A stretch of DNA of 7,816 nucleotides, taken from NCBI GenBank assembly GCA_003506745.1, contig DNYQ01000274.1, positions 1 to 7,816 on the forward strand, written 5' to 3'. Below, in pieces: positions 4,966 to 7,816 of the stretch (its first letter is position 1; each line of letters starts with the position of its first letter). The notes under the pieces were generated by a model, which was given only the letters and a program-made list of their open reading frames with translations, was not told the DNA's origin and made no database searches. This stretch comes from Syntrophaceae bacterium. Lineage in GTDB: Bacteria > Desulfobacterota > Syntrophia > Syntrophales > Smithellaceae. The translations under genes were made by a program, and so were the position numbers.

Positions 4966-5442
4966 ATGAAGAAAATAAAATATTATCATGGAAATATAAA
5001 ACGAAATCATGGGTTTACGCTTATTGAAATTCTGATCGCCATGTTCATTCTAACAGTTGCGATTTTGTCTCTGGTATCCGTCACGGTGATGGTTATTAAA
5101 GGAAATTCTTTAAATAGAATGATAACAACAGCCACAACTTTAGCGAAAGATCAAATGGAAACGCTAAAGAATGACAGTCAGAACAGTGATACAAATTTCA
5201 ATAACATATTAACCACCAGTTGGTCAGATGTCACAGGTTTTCCCGGTTATCAAAGGCAGTGGATCGTAAGCACGGTTACAGGAAACGATTCATGCACCGC
5301 CTCGGGTACACCTCACCCTTGTTGTTTCGGTAGTGCAACTGGAAGATGTCCAATTCGCAAAAGTATTTTGATGCAGGTCCGTTGGCAATGGCAGGGTAAT
5401 TATCATTACGTGGACTTGAGTACAATGATTACCAGAAAATAA
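4966..5442 (+). CDS. pilV: PilV-type minor pilin with a cysteine cassette
   Basis: This is a minor pilin of the PilV/PulI-like group, 158 aa. The leader of 16 residues is basic (MKKIKYYHGNIKRNHG), followed by FTLIEILIAMFILTVAILSL with Glu at mature position 5. The next segment TTATTLAKDQMETLKN is the usual PilV helix (AxxLAxxxxExLRN in the family). Residues 110-128 are a compact cysteine cassette, C110...C119-C120...C128, rich in Ser, Gly, Thr and Pro, inserted before the final strands MQVRWQWQ. The start is 10 nt after the fimT stop and has only a GGGCGG-like site close to the ATG, so coupling to fimT is likely. Base composition is clearly AT-richer than in fimT, which suggests separate ancestry or exchange of this gene. 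Confidence 0.85.
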   Translation: MKKIKYYHGNIKRNHGFTLIEILIAMFILTVAILSLVSVTVMVIKGNSLNRMITTATTLAKDQMETLKNDSQNSDTNFNNILTTSWSDVTGFPGYQRQWIVSTVTGNDSCTASGTPHPCCFGSATGRCPIRKSILMQVRWQWQGNYHYVDLSTMITRK

Positions 5443-5461
5443 AAAGAAACTTGAAAAAAAT

Positions 5462-6160
5462 ATGAATAAAAAAAACTTCATAATCTCGACAGACATGTCT
5501 GAATTTTCGAATGTCAAGAATAAGCCCACAGGTTTTTCGCTGATTGAATTAATGATTGCGATGGCCGTTGGGTTGGTATTGCTGGCTGCCGTCTATTCGG
5601 TGTTTAATATGCAGAATAAAGAACTCAATAAACAAGAGCAGATTACGGAAATGCAGCAAAATGCCCGCATGGCCATGGCAATGATTTCCAGGGATCTTAC
5701 GATGGCCGGTTATGGTCCCAGTTCCATGGCCAGATGCACGGGCACAACAACGGCGACCAATGCACCTTGTTTGGGGATCACCGCGGCTAACGCCAATTCC
5801 ATCAGCTTCACGATGGATGTGACCGATGCTTCCGGTACCGGTGTCCCCGACGGGGATCGTGACGACGCCCATGAAAATATTACTTATGACGTCTATACAT
5901 CCAGCGGCGTCCCGGCGCTGGGACGTAAATCGTCCACTACTGCAAATAAGATGCCCGTTGTTGAAAATGTATCAGCCCTTGCTTTTACATATTTGCCCGC
6001 AACCGGAACAACAGCTACCACCAACCTGTCGTTGATTCGAAGAGTACAAATCAGCATCACAACCCGGACGGCAAATGTTGATCGGAATACGGGCAATTAC
6101 CTTTATTACAATCTGGTTTCAGTTGTTGCGCCGCGTAATTTGGAATCATCCGGATTTTGA
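5462..6160 (+). CDS. pilW: PilW-type minor pilin
   Basis: This is a PilW-like minor pilin of 232 aa, thought to bridge other minor pilins in the tip complex. The prepilin site is PTG followed by FSLIELMIAMAVGLVLLAAVY, with Glu at mature position 5. The family-typical helix QEQITEMQQNARMAMAMISR and then DLTMAGYG follow, as in most PilW proteins. An acidic loop DASGTGVPDGDRDDAHE lies at residues 122-138, where related proteins have DxDGDG-type sequences, and ITYDVY comes after it. Two cysteines lie at 92 and 103. The ATG at 5462 gives a 24-residue leader; an ATG at 5495 would give a 13-residue leader, which is closer to type IVa usage, and neither has a good Shine-Dalgarno site. The gene begins 19 nt after pilV. 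Confidence 0.85.
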   Translation: MNKKNFIISTDMSEFSNVKNKPTGFSLIELMIAMAVGLVLLAAVYSVFNMQNKELNKQEQITEMQQNARMAMAMISRDLTMAGYGPSSMARCTGTTTATNAPCLGITAANANSISFTMDVTDASGTGVPDGDRDDAHENITYDVYTSSGVPALGRKSSTTANKMPVVENVSALAFTYLPATGTTATTNLSLIRRVQISITTRTANVDRNTGNYLYYNLVSVVAPRNLESSGF

Positions 6161-6236
6161 GAGAAAAACATAAAGCGCTACAATAACAGGATAAGTTAAT
6201 TAATATGGACAGTAAAAAAATCCGGCGAGGTCATAT

Positions 6237-7382
6237 ATGAAAATTCCGCAACCGCTGAAAAAGATAAATAATGAAAAAGGCATGGTTTTGGTCATTGCCG
6301 TCATGCTGCTTGCCGTATTGGTTGTGGTTGGCTTTACAGCCGCTACGATGACATCAACCGATTCAAAAATAGGCGCTAACTACAGGGAGAGTCAGCGGGC
6401 TCTTTATAATGCTGAAGCTGGATCTGATGAGGTGATAGCTTACTTACGCGATAAACTGGACAATGTGAATTATCCCACAACCAATGCTACACCAACAATC
6501 ATCAACAGCGGAACTTGCCCTACCGGACAGTGCATAACCATTCCCGTGACGGCGCCTTCGGGGATTACCTTCAACACGCCGGTGAATCTTTACTGTTACG
6601 ACAGTGCCAACAACCTTTATGTGTTTCGCGTGACCGGAACGGGGTACAATAATGCCTCCAGGACCATTGAGGTCGTCATCAAAAAGATTGCACTGTTGCC
6701 CCAGAACGCTGACGGCGCGGTGACCATGTATGGCGGCGGGCCTGCTGTTGATTTTAAAACAGGCGTCGGCGGGGGGTATGCTGTTGACGGTCATGATTAT
6801 CCTGTCCCCGCAGATCCAAACTGCAACGGCAGTGCCTGCGAAACGACGGCGACCGCTTTGCCTGCTGTCCCGGGTCTTTTCACGGTGATGACCCCTACGC
6901 TAACCGGAGAAGTTTCCGCTCACCTGGGAGGAGTTCCAACGCAACAATTGGGCGCCAGCCGGGAAGCGGCGTATGATGCATACGTGCAAATGATTGTTGA
7001 CAGTGGCAGCACGGCAACCCCGCTTTACCAGTCCACGCTGGGAACAAGGGCCAATCCTGCCGTCACGGTCATCCCAAACGGGGTAACACTCAATGGCACC
7101 GGGAACGGTGCGGGGATCATTATCATTGATGACGGCGGCCAACTGAATGTTGTGGGCAACTTCGAGTATGAAGGGCTTGTCATTTTGAGGGGTTCAGGAA
7201 GGGTTTTCGGCGCCGGCACGGCGAATATATTCGGCTCGTTGCTTACCATCGGCCATACTGCAAAACTGATCGATCTTACCGGCGGTGTCAACCTGTTTTA
7301 CAGTTCCGCAGCCCTTTCCAACCTCAGCAACATTCAATCAAGCAGACAAGGAACACGCATAGCCTGGCGTGATGTTAATTAG
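6237..7382 (+). CDS. pilX: PilX-type minor pilin, large form
   Basis: This protein of 381 aa has a PilX N-terminal domain and is much longer than the roughly 200-aa PilX of Pseudomonas. The leader MKIPQPLKKINNEKG is followed by MVLVIAVMLLAVLVVVGFTA, a hydrophobic helix without the Glu at mature position 5. This is as in GspK-like components and many PilX proteins. STDSKIGANYRESQRALYNAEAG (about residues 40-62) is the PilX hallmark, with the A-E-A-G after an aligned arginine. The middle is beta-rich with cysteine pairs (CPTGQC, CNGSAC). The C-terminal third is Gly-rich (NGAGIIIIDDGGQLNVVGNF, then a RGSGRVFGAG segment) and resembles the repeated strands of large deltaproteobacterial PilX-like proteins. 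GAGG at 6227-6230 lies 6 nt before the ATG. It ends the cluster; no pilY1 follows. Confidence 0.82.
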   Translation: MKIPQPLKKINNEKGMVLVIAVMLLAVLVVVGFTAATMTSTDSKIGANYRESQRALYNAEAGSDEVIAYLRDKLDNVNYPTTNATPTIINSGTCPTGQCITIPVTAPSGITFNTPVNLYCYDSANNLYVFRVTGTGYNNASRTIEVVIKKIALLPQNADGAVTMYGGGPAVDFKTGVGGGYAVDGHDYPVPADPNCNGSACETTATALPAVPGLFTVMTPTLTGEVSAHLGGVPTQQLGASREAAYDAYVQMIVDSGSTATPLYQSTLGTRANPAVTVIPNGVTLNGTGNGAGIIIIDDGGQLNVVGNFEYEGLVILRGSGRVFGAGTANIFGSLLTIGHTAKLIDLTGGVNLFYSSAALSNLSNIQSSRQGTRIAWRDVN

Positions 7383-7416
7383 AGTTGGAGCGATTACTCC
7401 CAAAGCTTCGCTACTC
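7382..7416. terminator. Possible bidirectional hairpin between pilX and the convergent gene
   Basis: The two genes converge with 28 bp between their stops. An interrupted stem GAGT-(TGG)-AGCGA ... TCGCT-ACTC (7382-7393 with 7408-7416) has a 14-nt loop and spans both stop codons. There is no clear T run on either strand, so intrinsic termination is uncertain. Confidence 0.3.
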
Positions 7417-7816
7417 TTCTTGTCCGACTCCCGCCCACCAGTCGCCGGGCAGTTTTCCGTCGTTTTTTTCCTTTAATTCATCCGTCAGGCTCCACATCTC
7501 GGCGGAAATCCTGCGGTTTTCTTCCGTTGCCTGATCCTTTTCGTAAGTGTCGTCTTTGGCGGTGGCTTTTTTGATGCGGGAGAGCGTCTTGTTCAATTCG
7601 GTTTTTAATTTGGCCATTTTCTCCTGATAAGCCTTCAGATCAACTGGTTCACCTTTTTTAACGGTTTTATCCGGTGCCGGGGAAGTCTGTGGGATAGGCT
7701 GGACGGGTTGACTCTTTTGATAATGATTATCATCAATAATCGATTTCTCAATGGCTTTTACTGTATCTCTTTCAATCCCCATCGTTCCGCCTCTGACGAA
7801 GAACTGAATCTGGCCG
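7411..7816 (-). CDS. Unrecognised probable envelope protein, C-terminal part (5' end outside window)
   Basis: The function is not recognised. The frame is open to the right edge (134 visible residues), although an internal ATG at 7782 with AGAGGCGG before it could start a 123-aa protein. I favour the longer reading, because the first visible residues GQIQFFVRGGTMGIERDTVK with AIEKS look like a conserved strand-strand-helix module (hydrophobic strand, GG turn, D-V-x-x-IE). I have seen such modules in secreted and periplasmic deltaproteobacterial proteins. A Pro/Gln-rich linker follows (QPVQPIPQTSPAPD). Then comes a highly charged helical region likely to form a coiled coil (from about DLKAYQEKMAKLKTELNKTL to LTDELKEKND). 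The end is a conserved-looking GKLPGDWWAGVGQEE. It is convergent with pilX and probably not part of the pilus operon. Cell location is inference. Confidence 0.65.
   Translation of the reverse strand, partial: GQIQFFVRGGTMGIERDTVKAIEKSIIDDNHYQKSQPVQPIPQTSPAPDKTVKKGEPVDLKAYQEKMAKLKTELNKTLSRIKKATAKDDTYEKDQATEENRRISAEMWSLTDELKEKNDGKLPGDWWAGVGQEE

Noticed and set aside
6205..6240. Eleven-codon mini-ORF whose stop overlaps the pilX start (ATGA)
   Set aside because: It has no good ribosome site and no recognisable peptide, while pilX has its own GAGG at the right distance. It is probably chance.

Overview
The window looks like an accessory stretch of a Gram-negative chromosome, most likely a deltaproteobacterium (Desulfobacterota). 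This is an inference from three things: a type IV pilus minor-pilin cluster with a sigma-54-type promoter, a COG2509-type flavoprotein, and a short palindromic GTCATTCC...GGAATGAC repeat of a kind common in those genomes. Base composition is roughly balanced, but the second pilin gene is visibly AT-richer than its neighbours.

Layout, left to right. (1) Positions 1-1527 (+): the 3' part of a FAD-dependent oxidoreductase gene whose frame is open to the left edge. (2) Positions 1499-2590 (-): ribD, the bifunctional riboflavin-synthesis deaminase/reductase, convergent with gene 1 and overlapping it by 29 bp. (3) Positions 2762-3332 (+): a toxin-antitoxin module. The toxin is BrnT-like, but the antitoxin is not a BrnA; it belongs to a different family with an EYDFS...GVRGKY motif. 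(4) Positions 3310-3423 (+): an out-of-frame scrap resembling the C-terminus of a HicB-type antitoxin. Copies of GTTCATCGAAA lie before brnT and twice in the scrap. (5) Positions 3438-3508: a palindromic repeat placed directly before pilD. (6) Positions 3525-4289 (+): pilD, a prepilin peptidase/methylase with all zinc cysteines and both catalytic aspartates. (7) Positions 4290-4499: a promoter region with a near-consensus sigma-70 site, a small dyad and a very good sigma-54 -24/-12 site. (8) Positions 4500-7382 (+): four pilin-like genes in the order fimT/gspH, pilV, pilW, pilX. (9) Positions 7411-7816 (-): the C-terminal part of an unrecognised proline-rich, coiled-coil protein, convergent with pilX and open to the right edge.

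How the genes work together. PilD would cleave and N-methylate the class III leaders of the first three pilins, and probably that of PilX. FimT, PilV, PilW and PilX would form a minor-pilin complex that primes the type IV pilus or sits at its tip. No pilY1 and no pilE follow pilX. The FimT-like pilin carries a textbook 12-residue EF-hand-like loop, and PilW has an acidic loop at a comparable place, which suggests calcium dependence. The toxin-antitoxin region is a small recombination patchwork between ribD and the pilus genes. I see no rRNA, tRNA, CRISPR array, complete insertion sequence or FMN riboswitch. No entirely new multi-gene system is evident. The best leads are the hybrid toxin-antitoxin pair with its junctions, the cysteine cassette in PilV, the calcium-type loops and the dual promoter.
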